Source: Methylacidiphilum kamchatkense Kam1 (GTDB lineage Bacteria; Verrucomicrobiota; Verrucomicrobiia; Methylacidiphilales; Methylacidiphilaceae). Taken from it: a DNA stretch of 64,000 bases. Positions 38,227 to 48,311 of the stretch are shown here, one piece after another. Location of the stretch: the NCBI RefSeq assembly GCF_007475525.1, contig NZ_CP037899.1, positions 1,984,001 through 2,048,000 on the forward strand, in the 5' to 3' direction. The position numbers and the translations under genes are program-made. How positions within the stretch are numbered: the stretch's first letter is position 1; each line of letters begins with the position of its first letter. The notes under the pieces are model-generated. The model had not been told where the DNA came from. It did no database searches and saw only the letters and a program-made list of their open reading frames with translations.

Positions 38227-41200
38227 ATGAATGAGACCGAATCGATAAGGTTGCGAAAAATCCGTACTCATAATTTAAAAGCCATCGATCTAGATATCCC
38301 GCATAAAGCTCTGACTGTCATTACTGGTCTTAGTGGCTCAGGCAAATCTTCGCTGGCATTCGATACACTATATGCCGAAGGCCAGAGCCGTTACATCGAA
38401 ACCTTTCCTCCATACATAAGACAATTTCTGTTAAGAACTGAAAAACCAAAAGCCGAAGCCATTGAAGGCATTTTGCCTGCTATTGCCATTGAACAAGATA
38501 AAACGAGTGCCAATACCAGGAGTACGGTCGCTACCATGACTGGCATTGCTGATTATTTAAAACTTTTTTACACCAGGCTTGCCTATCCTCTCTGTCCTCA
38601 ATGCCATCAAAAAATAAGAAAATCCTCCCCTAAGACACTGACAGAGTTTCTTTATAACGCTTATCCCCAAAAAGATTTCCTTATCTGTTTTCCCGTCCGC
38701 TTTTCTGCACATACTCCTTTCAAAGAAGCCTGCCTATTGCTTGTATCCCAGGGATACTCAAAAATTTGGTTAGAAAACAAAATAAATCGGATCGATGAAG
38801 AAATTCTAGAGAAGACGGAGTTCAATTGCCAAGAACTTTTCGTGGTTCATAGTCTCCAACGAACCGAGCCTCATAAGAGAACAGAACTTTTAGAAATCTT
38901 CGATGAGAGTTTTAAATCTGGAAAAGGTCGACTAATGATCGTCCTCCTTCCTGAGAAGGAAAGTCTTGTTTTTAGCGATCAGTTGATCTGTCCTATTGAT
39001 AATATAGAATTTGAGGAACCTTTCCCTGCTCTCTTTTCTTTCAACAATCCTAAAGGGGCATGTCCTACTTGTCACGGTTTCGGAAGAATCATTACAATCG
39101 ACTATGATAAAGTAATCCCAGATAAAACCCTTTCCATTGCTCAGGGAGCAATTCGACCGTTTCAATCCCCAAATTTTGCGCATTGGCAGGTTTTCTTAGA
39201 GAGAATGCTTAAAAAAAGAAAAATTTCTCTTTCAAAAAAAATCTCGGCCTACACAGCAGCCGAATGGGACTATCTTATCCATGGAGAGGCATCTGAGGAG
39301 TCCGCTGAAATTCTAGTGGAAGAAGATTGCTGGTGTGGTATAAAAGGGTTTTTTTCTATTCTTGAGAAAAAGACCTATCAGACTCATATTCGGGTTTTTC
39401 TTTCTCACTATCGTCTCTATTCCCAATGTCCAGAATGCAATGGAAGCCGTTTTAACAAAAAGACCCTCTGCTACAAAATTGATTCTGGCAAAACAGCATT
39501 TTCCATCGGAGAATTGCTCCAGTTACCCATAAACGAACTGATCCATACTGTTGAGGCGGTGGAAATTCCAGCCTTTGATCAAGCAGCAATGAGGATCAAA
39601 GAAGAAATCCTCAGTCGGCTTAGCTATCTAAACGACATTGGACTGGGTTATCTTACTCTGGATAGGGCGAGTCGGACACTTTCCGGAGGAGAAACACGAC
39701 GAGCCAATTTGACTATCTGTTTAGGCAACAAACTAACCAATACGCTCTTTGTTCTTGATGAACCAACTATAGGGCTGCATCCTAAAGATTGTTCAAGGCT
39801 TATCCAACTGATCCAAAAGCTTAGAGATCAAGGCAACACCGTTGTGGTGGTGGAACATGAAGAGACGGTTATTAAGCATGCCGATTATATTGTAGAACTT
39901 GGGCCAGGAAGTGGAGCTGAAGGAGGCCAAGTCATCTATGCTGGAGACCTGCAAGGACTCTGTTCAAGCTCTTCTTCTTTAACTGGAGCCTATCTCAGTG
40001 GAAAAAAATCAATCTCTATTCCCCAAAAAAGGAGAGAGCCCCAATCCGGATTTTTAGAAATTCGCAAAGCTACCATCCATAATTTGCAAGAGCTTGATGT
40101 GGATATTCCCATCGGCTTATTTGTCACCATCACAGGCGTCAGTGGCTGTGGTAAAAGCAGTCTTGTCCAGGAGATAATCGCTTATAGTCTCCACAGAATA
40201 CAAGAGATCAATCCTCCTCCAGGACCATTCTTCACAGACAGAGCCATAATCACAGGTTGGGAAAATATAGAAGAAGTTATTGAAATAGATCAATCACCTA
40301 TTTTCAAAACTCCAAGATCAAATATAGCTCTTTATTTAGGCATCTGGCCTTATGTCAAACAACTTTTTGCTTCAACTGAAGCGGCTCAAATTCAAGGCCT
40401 AGAAGAAAGCCATTTTTCTATCAATTCAGGTGAAGGACGCTGTCCAAGATGCCTTGGGCTTGGCTACGAAAAAATAGAGATGCAATTTCTTTCTGACGTT
40501 TTTGTTCCTTGTTCTGTCTGCGAAGGCAAAAGATTTCAACCCTATATCCTTGCCATTCACTACCATGGGAAATCCCTCGATCAAATCTTGAGAATGACAG
40601 CAAAAGAAGCTTTAATGTTTTTTGAACCGCAGGTTGCCGATAGTTCTCGACAAGCTATTCTTCATAAAAAAATAAGCTCTTTACTTGCTCTTTTAGAAGA
40701 AGTCGGGCTTGATTACCTGCAACTTGGTCATCCACTCAATCAGCTTTCTGGAGGAGAATCTCAAAGACTAAAGATTCTAGGAATCCTTTCCGAAAAATTG
40801 TTCAACAAGAAAACAAGAAGCCATACAAAGCAGAGACTTATTATTCTAGATGAACCAACAACAGGGCTACATATTGATGATGTCAAACGGCTGATTAGCC
40901 TTTTACAAAAACTTGTTGATGCAGCGAATACGTTGGTTGTTGTTGAACATAACTTGGACCTCATTCTCTCAAGCGACTGGGTGATCGACCTTGGACCTTT
41001 AGGAGGAAAGCATGGAGGGAAGATTATTGCCCAAGGCCCTCCGGAAACTATTGCTGCAGCAAAAGAAAGTTTTACAGGGATCTTTTTGAAAGAAAAGCTT
41101 AGGGCAACCCCTTCTTTTCTTCCTACCCCCTCTTCCTTTCTCTCATCAAGAGGCCAATCTCTATTCATTCGCGGAGCCCGTCATCACAATCTAAAGTCCA

Positions 41201-43731
41201 TTTCTCTGGAAATCGAATTAGCCAAAACAACTGTTCTTACTGGAATTAGCGGATCAGGAAAATCGACCTTGGCCTTTGACGTTCTTTTTGCTGAGAGCAG
41301 AAGAAGATTTCTAGATTCTCTTTCAGGGTATGCTAGACAATTTATCCAATCTCTTGAAAAGCCACAGGTGGACGATATAGAATGTCTGCCTCCATCGATA
41401 GCAATTGAACAAAGATCCAACAGACCTGGATCTAAGAGTACCGTCGGCACCCTTTCTGAAATCTATCCCTACCTTAGATTACTTTTTGCCAAAACAGGCA
41501 TTCCCTTTGATCCAGAAACAAAAGAAGAAGCCATACGACAAAGTCAGGAAGATATTTTAAAAGCGATTCGTTTCAGACTCTGCTCAAAAGAAGAATACCG
41601 AATTTTAGCTCCTCTGATTAGAGAAAGAAAAGGTATTTATGTTGCGCTTGGGAAATGGGCTCAAAAAAAGGGCTATGCAGGCTTTCGCATAGATGGACAG
41701 TGGTATGATTGCTGGCAATTTCCCAGCCTTTCTCGATTTAAGAGTCATACCATTGATCTTTGGATCGGTAATGTCAACGAAACTACTTCATTTGAAGAGT
41801 TAAAGAAAAATGTTGCCTTGGCTTTGAGTTTAGGAAAAGAAACGCTCATTTTATGCGATACAAAAAATCAGAAAGACTATCTTTTTAGTACTAAATTTCA
41901 CTGCCCCCAAAGTGGGAAAAGCTTCGATGAGCTTGATCCAAGACTATTTTCTTTCCATTCTCCCTTAGGATGGTGTCCAACCTGTCTGGGCAAGGGAACA
42001 ATGGAAGAGGAAGAGGACCAGGCCGAGCAACAGCCGCTGCTTTGCCCTGACTGTCAAGGGAAAAGACTCAACGCTCTGGCTAGATCAGTTTTTCTTCCTT
42101 GGCCATTACAAAATACAAAACCGACCATTGACTTCCTCTGCTCGCTTCCTATTGGGGAGCTAGTCGGCTATATGCGCTCAATCGTGGCATCAGCAAAACA
42201 AAAAGAGATTGTAGAAAAAATCGTTCCAGAAATTGTCAAACGACTCGAATTTATTTGCAACATAGGCCTTTATTATTTAAGCTTGGAGCGATCCTCTCAA
42301 TCTTTATCGGCAGGAGAACTGCAGAGAATTTATTTATGTTCCCAACTCGGTTCTAATCTCAAAGGCATCCTTTATATCCTCGATGAACCAACCATCGGAC
42401 TTCATCCAACCGAGAACCAAAAACTGCTCAATAGTCTTGAAGCGCTGAAAACTAAAGGCAATACCCTTGTCATCGTCGAACATGATACAGAGACGATGAA
42501 AAGGGCGGATAAAATCGTAGATCTAGGTCCTGGAGCTGGATCAGAAGGGGGACAAGTTGTCTTTCAAGGAAATTATCAGGCTCTCCTTCGTTCTCAAAAC
42601 TCTTTGACATCCCAGTATCTCTCCAAACCAATGAAGCATCCTTTGATGGGCAGAGAACGAAGAAGCTGCAAGAAGAACACAGCTTGGCTTAAGATTGAAG
42701 GGATCTGTTCGAATAATCTTCATGATTTAACTGTGGAAATACCACTTGGACGACTCGTTGTCATTTGTGGCGTTAGTGGTTCAGGCAAAAGCACATTGCT
42801 TAGAGATGGTATTTTTATGGCTGTGAAAGAGGCTCTCAGCAAATCACATAGGAGCACTACAAAAGGCTGCTGGAAGCGTCTGAGTGGTATCGAAGCCATA
42901 AGTTCAGTTTGTTTTGTTGATCAGATGCCCATAGGCAAGAACTCTAGATCAACCCCTTTAACCTATTTAGGTTTGTTTGATAGCATTAGGGATCTTTTTT
43001 CACAAACCCCACTGGCCCGACAACGCGGATATACTAAAAGCCGGTTTAGCTACAACTCTAAAGAAGGCCGATGTCCTGATTGTTTAGGCAATGGAACAAT
43101 TCAGATCAGTATGCCTCTGCTTCCTCTTTTCTACCTTCCTTGCGAGTCTTGTGAAGGTAAAAGGTATAATCCACAAACCCTTGAAGTTCTGTATAAGGGA
43201 AAATCAATAGCTGAAGTGCTCCATATGACCGTTGCCGAAGCTTGCCATTTTTTTTCTTCTATCGAGAAACTAAGAAAACCCTTCTCAATCCTCTGTGAAA
43301 TAGGTCTTTCGTATTTATGTCTTGGTCAGCCTACTCCCACTCTTTCAGGAGGAGAGGCTCAGAGGGTTAAACTAGCCAAAGAGCTCATCGCCATGGAGCA
43401 AAAGCGCATTCAAAAAATGTTTGAATGGGGCGCACAGAAAGAACCCAAAATCTTATATCTTTTGGAAGAACCGACTATTGGGCTTCATTTAGCCGATATT
43501 GAAAAATTCCTGCATTTATGCCAGAGCTTAGTGGAATATGGACACACCGTTGTGATCATTGAACATCATCCTGATGTTATCGCCGAAGCCGATTATGTCA
43601 TCGAGCTTGGTCCAGGAGCAGGGAAAGAGGGTGGTAAAATCATAGGAACAGGAACGCCTGAAGCCTTAGCTGAAATCCAGAATAGCCCTACCGCTCCTTT
43701 TCTTAAAGGAATAGTGATTCCCTCCAAATAG
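38227..43731 (+). CDS. uvrA: Double-length UvrA: two UvrA units fused in one polypeptide
   Basis: 1834 residues, twice normal UvrA (~940), with four ABC modules. P-loops: TGLSGSGKSSLAFD (~33), TGVSGCGKSSLV (~636), TGISGSGKSTLAFD (~1005), CGVSGSGKSTLL (~1515). Signatures: LSGGETRRA, LSGGESQRL, LSAGELQRI, LSGGEAQRV. Every module has its zinc finger with two CxxC pairs. Walker B is LDEP in modules 1-3 but LEEP in module 4. The early zinc module in the UvrB-binding region (LCPQCHQKIR) is present in copy 1 and missing in copy 2 (AKTGIPFDPETKEE). UvrA scans DNA for bulky lesions as a dimer; here one chain would supply both halves. Chlamydial UvrA is similarly double-length. Confidence 0.95.
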   Translation: MNETESIRLRKIRTHNLKAIDLDIPHKALTVITGLSGSGKSSLAFDTLYAEGQSRYIETFPPYIRQFLLRTEKPKAEAIEGILPAIAIEQDKTSANTRSTVATMTGIADYLKLFYTRLAYPLCPQCHQKIRKSSPKTLTEFLYNAYPQKDFLICFPVRFSAHTPFKEACLLLVSQGYSKIWLENKINRIDEEILEKTEFNCQELFVVHSLQRTEPHKRTELLEIFDESFKSGKGRLMIVLLPEKESLVFSDQLICPIDNIEFEEPFPALFSFNNPKGACPTCHGFGRIITIDYDKVIPDKTLSIAQGAIRPFQSPNFAHWQVFLERMLKKRKISLSKKISAYTAAEWDYLIHGEASEESAEILVEEDCWCGIKGFFSILEKKTYQTHIRVFLSHYRLYSQCPECNGSRFNKKTLCYKIDSGKTAFSIGELLQLPINELIHTVEAVEIPAFDQAAMRIKEEILSRLSYLNDIGLGYLTLDRASRTLSGGETRRANLTICLGNKLTNTLFVLDEPTIGLHPKDCSRLIQLIQKLRDQGNTVVVVEHEETVIKHADYIVELGPGSGAEGGQVIYAGDLQGLCSSSSSLTGAYLSGKKSISIPQKRREPQSGFLEIRKATIHNLQELDVDIPIGLFVTITGVSGCGKSSLVQEIIAYSLHRIQEINPPPGPFFTDRAIITGWENIEEVIEIDQSPIFKTPRSNIALYLGIWPYVKQLFASTEAAQIQGLEESHFSINSGEGRCPRCLGLGYEKIEMQFLSDVFVPCSVCEGKRFQPYILAIHYHGKSLDQILRMTAKEALMFFEPQVADSSRQAILHKKISSLLALLEEVGLDYLQLGHPLNQLSGGESQRLKILGILSEKLFNKKTRSHTKQRLIILDEPTTGLHIDDVKRLISLLQKLVDAANTLVVVEHNLDLILSSDWVIDLGPLGGKHGGKIIAQGPPETIAAAKESFTGIFLKEKLRATPSFLPTPSSFLSSRGQSLFIRGARHHNLKSISLEIELAKTTVLTGISGSGKSTLAFDVLFAESRRRFLDSLSGYARQFIQSLEKPQVDDIECLPPSIAIEQRSNRPGSKSTVGTLSEIYPYLRLLFAKTGIPFDPETKEEAIRQSQEDILKAIRFRLCSKEEYRILAPLIRERKGIYVALGKWAQKKGYAGFRIDGQWYDCWQFPSLSRFKSHTIDLWIGNVNETTSFEELKKNVALALSLGKETLILCDTKNQKDYLFSTKFHCPQSGKSFDELDPRLFSFHSPLGWCPTCLGKGTMEEEEDQAEQQPLLCPDCQGKRLNALARSVFLPWPLQNTKPTIDFLCSLPIGELVGYMRSIVASAKQKEIVEKIVPEIVKRLEFICNIGLYYLSLERSSQSLSAGELQRIYLCSQLGSNLKGILYILDEPTIGLHPTENQKLLNSLEALKTKGNTLVIVEHDTETMKRADKIVDLGPGAGSEGGQVVFQGNYQALLRSQNSLTSQYLSKPMKHPLMGRERRSCKKNTAWLKIEGICSNNLHDLTVEIPLGRLVVICGVSGSGKSTLLRDGIFMAVKEALSKSHRSTTKGCWKRLSGIEAISSVCFVDQMPIGKNSRSTPLTYLGLFDSIRDLFSQTPLARQRGYTKSRFSYNSKEGRCPDCLGNGTIQISMPLLPLFYLPCESCEGKRYNPQTLEVLYKGKSIAEVLHMTVAEACHFFSSIEKLRKPFSILCEIGLSYLCLGQPTPTLSGGEAQRVKLAKELIAMEQKRIQKMFEWGAQKEPKILYLLEEPTIGLHLADIEKFLHLCQSLVEYGHTVVIIEHHPDVIAEADYVIELGPGAGKEGGKIIGTGTPEALAEIQNSPTAPFLKGIVIPSK

Positions 43732-43799
43732 ACTTGAAAAAGTGTGAAAAACCAAAAAGAAGATTCCTAAAAAATCGATTTTTAAGATAAAACATAAGC

Positions 43800-45419
43800 A
43801 TGACAACTACCCAATATCTCGCTCGACAACTGCTGGCCCACAAGGTTCTACATGTATTTGGAGTGCCTGGAGACTATTCGCTAAAAATTCTTGATACATT
43901 TATCAAAGAAGGTCTACAGATCATCAATACCTGTGATGAACAAGGAGCTGGTTTTGCTGCGGACGCTTATGCTAGACTCAATGGGCTAAGCGCTGTTTGC
44001 ATCACTTACTGTGTAGGAGGACTCAAAGTCACCAATCCAATAGCCGAAGCATATGCGGAAAAATCGCCCGTGCTTGTCATCAGCGGAGCACCAGGCATAA
44101 GTGAAAGAAAAAAAGATCCTCTCCTCCATCATAAGGTAAAAGATTTTAACACCCAGTTGAAGGTTTTTGAAGCTTTAACTGTGTATGCAGCCATTTTAGA
44201 AAATCCTCGAGACATTGGAGAGCAGATCCTAAAAGCCATTTGGCTGGCACTTCAATACAAAAGACCCGCCTACTTAGAAATTCCTAGAGATATGGCAACT
44301 GCTGAAATAGCTATGCCTGATGAAGTATCTATTTCGGGAGATTTTCATTCCGATCCAAAAGCTTTGGAGGAAGCTCTAACGGAAGCAAAGCAAATGATAG
44401 AAGCTGCCACCCAGCCGCTAATTCTGGCAGATGTGGAAATTCAGAGATTTGGCCTGCAAAAGGAGCTCGAGCAGCTAACCGAGGCAACCGGCATTCCCGT
44501 AAGCGCCACTCTGTTGGGTAAATCGGTTATAGCTGAAACCCATCCTCATTATATCGGCGTTTATGAAGGAGCAACAGGAAGCGAAGAGGTATGCGCCTTT
44601 TTTGAAAAAAGCGACTGTCTGATCCTCCTGGGAGTGTTTATGACCGACATTACTTTAGGCTCAACACGATCGGTATTAGATATGGGCAAATGTATCTATG
44701 CGACAAGCGAAAAGCTGATGATCCGTCACCATACCTTTGAAGATGTTCGCTTTGAAGACTTCGTCCGAGGCCTTTTGTCTTTAAACATTCGAAAGACACT
44801 TCCTCAGAATCTTCCCCATCCTTCCATCCCTTCCATCGATCGGATCGATGAAAATCAAAGCGTATCAGTTAATTCTTTTTTTACAATCGTCAACACCTTT
44901 TTATCTTCGCAAACTGTTGTCATTGCTGATGTTGGCGAGTCGCTTTTTGGTTCCATAGATCTGGTTATCCATGAAAGCACTGAATTCATCAGTCCCGCCT
45001 ACTATGCTTCTGTTGGATTTTCTATTCCTGCTGCTATAGGAGCAGCATTAGCAAAACCTCATCTTATTCCTTTTGTCATCTGTGGAGATGGTGCTTTTCA
45101 AATGACTGGTATTGAGCTTTCTACTACCTGCCGATATAAGCTCCATCCCATTATCCTGTTGTTGAATAACAGTGGATATTCTACTGAACGGATTTTTCTA
45201 GATGGACCATTCAACGATCTCATGAATTGGAATTATAGCAAAATTACTGAGTTGTTAGGCTGTGGAAAATCTTGCGTGGTAAAAACAAATAGAGAACTGA
45301 AAAAGGCGATTGAAAGAGCCATTGAAACCAGAGATTCCTTCTGGCTTATAGAAGTTGTTATCGATGCCGCTGATCGCTCTAAGGCTTTACGAAGAATGGC
45401 GCAGCGTATTATGCCCTAA
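43800..45419 (+). CDS. ThDP-dependent 2-oxo-acid decarboxylase (pyruvate/indolepyruvate decarboxylase type)
   Basis: 539 residues. The catalytic residues of pyruvate decarboxylase are present: Asp in VFGVPGDYSL (D27-like), Glu in CDEQGAGFAADAYARL (E50-like), the His-His pair in LLHHKVKDF (H113/H114-like), the ThDP/Mg motif from GDGAFQMTGIE to LNNSGYST, and the downstream Glu in STERIF. It converts a 2-oxo acid to an aldehyde plus CO2. Whether pyruvate, indolepyruvate or phenylpyruvate is preferred cannot be told. An alcohol or aldehyde dehydrogenase is not adjacent. It reads in the same direction as uvrA and the following two-component pair. Confidence 0.9.
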   Translation: MTTTQYLARQLLAHKVLHVFGVPGDYSLKILDTFIKEGLQIINTCDEQGAGFAADAYARLNGLSAVCITYCVGGLKVTNPIAEAYAEKSPVLVISGAPGISERKKDPLLHHKVKDFNTQLKVFEALTVYAAILENPRDIGEQILKAIWLALQYKRPAYLEIPRDMATAEIAMPDEVSISGDFHSDPKALEEALTEAKQMIEAATQPLILADVEIQRFGLQKELEQLTEATGIPVSATLLGKSVIAETHPHYIGVYEGATGSEEVCAFFEKSDCLILLGVFMTDITLGSTRSVLDMGKCIYATSEKLMIRHHTFEDVRFEDFVRGLLSLNIRKTLPQNLPHPSIPSIDRIDENQSVSVNSFFTIVNTFLSSQTVVIADVGESLFGSIDLVIHESTEFISPAYYASVGFSIPAAIGAALAKPHLIPFVICGDGAFQMTGIELSTTCRYKLHPIILLLNNSGYSTERIFLDGPFNDLMNWNYSKITELLGCGKSCVVKTNRELKKAIERAIETRDSFWLIEVVIDAADRSKALRRMAQRIMP

Positions 45420-45474
45420 GCAAGAAAAAGGTTGGCTGAAATTTCGACTTTTTTGAAGCATATTTCTATCTAGA

Positions 45475-46155
45475 ATGAAGATATTGATTGTAGAAGACGA
45501 TCAAAAAGTCCGTAAGCATGTCAAAGGAGCTCTGCAAGCTGAAGGTTATAGTGTTGAGGAATGTGAAGATGGGGAAGAGGCTCAATGGCTTTTAGAAAAT
45601 TACTCTTATGATTTAGCAATCCTTGATTTGATGTTGCCGGCAAAGGATGGTATTGGCATTGTGAAGCAGATTCGTCGAAAGGGGATCTCTATTCCCATTC
45701 TTTTTTTATCTGGCAGATCCGAAGTAAGCGACCGCGTCCATGGTTTAGATGCGGGTGCTGATGATTATCTAACCAAACCTTTTTCAACGATAGAACTGCT
45801 TGCCAGGGTTCGGGCTCTTTTGCGCAGACGTTCTCCTATTACTCCTTCGGTACTCAAATTCGAAGATCTGGAAATGGATCTTACCCGTAGAACGGTTACT
45901 CGTGCTGGCCAGAGCATCGAACTGACTAATAGAGAGTTTGAGCTCTTGCGACTTTTACTCGAATCAGCTCCCAACCCTGTTAATAAAGCCGTCATCACAG
46001 AAAAAATTTGGGATAGATGTTTTGATTCAGAAACTGCTTTAGTGAATGTCCATATCAATCATTTAAGACAAAAAATTCATTTGCCAGGCTTGCCTCCCCT
46101 GCTCCATACGATTAGAGGAGTTGGTTTTATTTTAAAGCATCCAACCGATAAATGA
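45475..46155 (+). CDS. OmpR-family response regulator
   Basis: 226 residues: receiver domain with KILIVEDDQKVRKHVKGALQ, the acceptor aspartate in LAILDLMLPAKDG, the switch Ser/Thr in LFLSGRSEVSD and lysine in LTKPFSTIELL, then a winged-helix domain with LTNREFELLRLLLESAPNPV, LVNVHINHLRQKI and HTIRGVGFIL. The layout and partner resemble CusR/CopR-type metal regulators, but the target is unknown. It is immediately followed by the kinase (stop and start separated by one base), so they are translationally linked. Confidence 0.9.
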   Translation: MKILIVEDDQKVRKHVKGALQAEGYSVEECEDGEEAQWLLENYSYDLAILDLMLPAKDGIGIVKQIRRKGISIPILFLSGRSEVSDRVHGLDAGADDYLTKPFSTIELLARVRALLRRRSPITPSVLKFEDLEMDLTRRTVTRAGQSIELTNREFELLRLLLESAPNPVNKAVITEKIWDRCFDSETALVNVHINHLRQKIHLPGLPPLLHTIRGVGFILKHPTDK

Positions 46156-46156
46156 A

Positions 46157-47128
46157 ATGTTAAGACGCTGGCATCTTTTTACTGTTGTTTTTTCTTTCAT
46201 TTTTCTTTTCTTATCCGCTATTTTCCATTGGATCGCTGCCGCAAAAGAAGCCCGGTTCCTTCAATCCAAAGAGCATCGAAGAGAATTAGTCCGCTGGGAA
46301 GCCTCTTATGCTTTAGCAATGGTTGTCAGTTTTGGGGTCGCAGGCTATGCTCTTGCAAAATTGTTAAGTAAACCAATTGGACAACTGCGTTCTGATCTTG
46401 AGCTTATTGACCCACATAACCCATGGCAAAGAATTAAAGCCGATCGTTATCCCGAAGAATTTTTACCTCTCGTCAATGAAATCAACAAGCTGCTTTCTAA
46501 AATTCAAAAGGTCGTTGAAGAGTCTGGGAAAGAAGCTGCTGAATTAGTTCATGAACTGCGAGTGCCGTTAACCCTTGCAAAAATTAGATTAGAAAAATCA
46601 CTGGAAAAAATGGACCCTGAAATCGCTGAAGCGATTGAGTCTGAACTGGAGCGGCTGCAACAGCATATGGAAAGAGCTATTCTTTTAACTAAAGCTGAAA
46701 AAGGTAACCTGACCATCCGTTGGGAAAAAATGGAACTTGAGAAAACTACAGAAATCATTATCGAAGGCTTTAGACTTCTTTGTGAAAACGAAGGCCGTCA
46801 CATCCATGTGGAAAAAGAAGCTGGAATCTCTATTGAAGCCGATCGAGCCTATCTCAAACAGATTCTTTATAACTTAATGGCCAATGCCATGAAGCATGGC
46901 TTTGGAGATATTACGATACGAATGAAAAAAATAGGCGCGAACAGCGCCCAACTCTATGTTTTCAACAGAATCAAACCAACAAAGACAAGACCTGGCAATT
47001 TAGGGCTTGGGAAAAGAATTATTCAAGCACTCGTATCAGTTCATGGTAACATGACGATCCGCTACAAACAGCTACATTCCCTATATTGTGCTAAGCTTTC
47101 CATTTTTCCGAGGATAACTAAAACCTAA
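46157..47128 (+). CDS. Sensor histidine kinase
   Basis: 323 residues with two membrane segments (about 8-24 and 48-68), the periplasmic part between them very short (KEARFLQSKEHRRELVRWEA), so a membrane-embedded or intracellular signal is likely. A HAMP-like linker (SKPIGQLRSDLELIDP), H-box ELVHELRVPLTLAKIRLEKS and a HATPase with NLMANAMKHGF (N box) follow. The G1 region is weak (NRIKPTKTRPGNLGLGK), keeping only the last glycines, which is unusual for an active kinase. Confidence 0.85.
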   Translation: MLRRWHLFTVVFSFIFLFLSAIFHWIAAAKEARFLQSKEHRRELVRWEASYALAMVVSFGVAGYALAKLLSKPIGQLRSDLELIDPHNPWQRIKADRYPEEFLPLVNEINKLLSKIQKVVEESGKEAAELVHELRVPLTLAKIRLEKSLEKMDPEIAEAIESELERLQQHMERAILLTKAEKGNLTIRWEKMELEKTTEIIIEGFRLLCENEGRHIHVEKEAGISIEADRAYLKQILYNLMANAMKHGFGDITIRMKKIGANSAQLYVFNRIKPTKTRPGNLGLGKRIIQALVSVHGNMTIRYKQLHSLYCAKLSIFPRITKT

Positions 47129-47432
47129 TCTATCTGTTGGCAATTATTCTCAACCCTATCAAGTCCATAGTTCGTACTGACAAGACGGCTCGAAATAGCA
47201 GTGCCATAACAATGCCATGCCCAAAAACAATTTACCCTGATACCCTTTATTCCCATTGCTATTGTTTTTAGACTGGTCTAATATTTTTTTTGCTCCCTAT
47301 CCTACAACTTTAAGAAAAATTAAACTACGGTTTTCGCTAAATTAAACTTCTATAGATTAATTTGTTCATACAGATATCCTTCCTAAGGTCGAAGGAAGGA
47401 AAAAGAAATTAATAGGAGAAAGGGGGTGTCAA
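47129..47432. promoter_or_regulatory. Upstream region of tonB with a 5' leader hairpin
   Basis: About 300 bases. CCTTCC and GGAAGG flank a 10-base loop around 47380-47401, about 30 bases before the start. GGGGGTG four bases before the ATG is the ribosome-binding site. No clear Fur box was found by eye. Confidence 0.35.
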
Positions 47433-48134
47433 ATGATAAAAGTGCTTTGGAAAAATCAAACAAAAACTTACTTTACTGCTGAGCCGCCTTTAGCCCACGA
47501 GGAGCATGGCTTGTTTTCACATGCGATTGCAAAATACCAAAATTTCACTAATAAAATTCAGATAGATTCTGAAGTTTGGGGATGGATATTATCGGTTATT
47601 TTTCACGCCATTCTGCTTTTTGGGCTTGGATTATCTCTTTTTCCTAAATCAAATTCGAATCCACCTGCGCTGCCTCCATCCATGATAGAACTTGTCCCTT
47701 CGCCAGAACCACAACAACCTCAACCAAAAACCGAATCCCCACAGCAACCCGTCATTCATCCTGATGACATGGTAAAGGCAGTCGTACAAAAACCGAAGAC
47801 TCAGCCAATTAAAAAACCAGCACCCAAACCTCAACAGCCTGTTTCTCAGCGTGTTACTGCTATGGCCATGCCGGATTATCTCAAAAATCCTCCGCCCATC
47901 TATCCTGAAGAAGCCCGGAAAAAGGGAGAACAAGGAGTCGTTTATATTTGGGTGAAGATATCTCCTGCAGGTACCGTTTCTTCTCTGAGCATCTATAGGA
48001 GTTCAGGATTCCATGATCTTGATTCCGCAGCTATGGATGCTGTCAAAAGATGGAGATTTCATCCGGCAATGTCTGGGAATGTCCCAGTGGAATCTCAGGC
48101 AGTTGTCCCTGTCCAGTTCCGCTTGACTAAGTAA
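47433..48134 (+). CDS. tonB: TonB energy-transducing protein
   Basis: 233 residues. A single membrane anchor (about residues 49-68: WGWILSVIFHAILLFGLGLS) includes the conserved histidine in SVIFHAI. A Pro/Gln/Lys-rich periplasm-spanning region follows (PSPEPQQPQPKTESPQQPVI, KPKTQPIKKPAPKPQQPV), then the TonB C-terminal domain (YPEEARKKGEQGVVYIWVKI, LDSAAMDAVKRWRFHPAM, VVPVQFRL). About 48 residues precede the anchor, longer than the usual short cytoplasmic tail. It drives uptake by outer-membrane receptors, two of which follow. exbB and exbD are not in the window. Confidence 0.95.
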   Translation: MIKVLWKNQTKTYFTAEPPLAHEEHGLFSHAIAKYQNFTNKIQIDSEVWGWILSVIFHAILLFGLGLSLFPKSNSNPPALPPSMIELVPSPEPQQPQPKTESPQQPVIHPDDMVKAVVQKPKTQPIKKPAPKPQQPVSQRVTAMAMPDYLKNPPPIYPEEARKKGEQGVVYIWVKISPAGTVSSLSIYRSSGFHDLDSAAMDAVKRWRFHPAMSGNVPVESQAVVPVQFRLTK

Positions 48135-48311
48135 CCGGTTTTAGGCTAGTTCCCGAGCAGGAGGATTAGAATTTTAGTTCAGCAGGTTGTTTTGCATAAA
48201 AAAACTTTGAAGGGAATAACAAAGCGTAGGCAGCGGGTAAAAAAGGTTATTCTTGAAATTTTTCTGTCATCTCAATGAAATGCCTTAGGCGATTTTACTT
48301 CGATCCATGTT

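Noticed and set aside
43767-43786. AT-rich palindrome around ATCGAT before the decarboxylase as a terminator
   Set aside because: No GC in the stem beyond the centre and no adequate T-tract; too weak to call.
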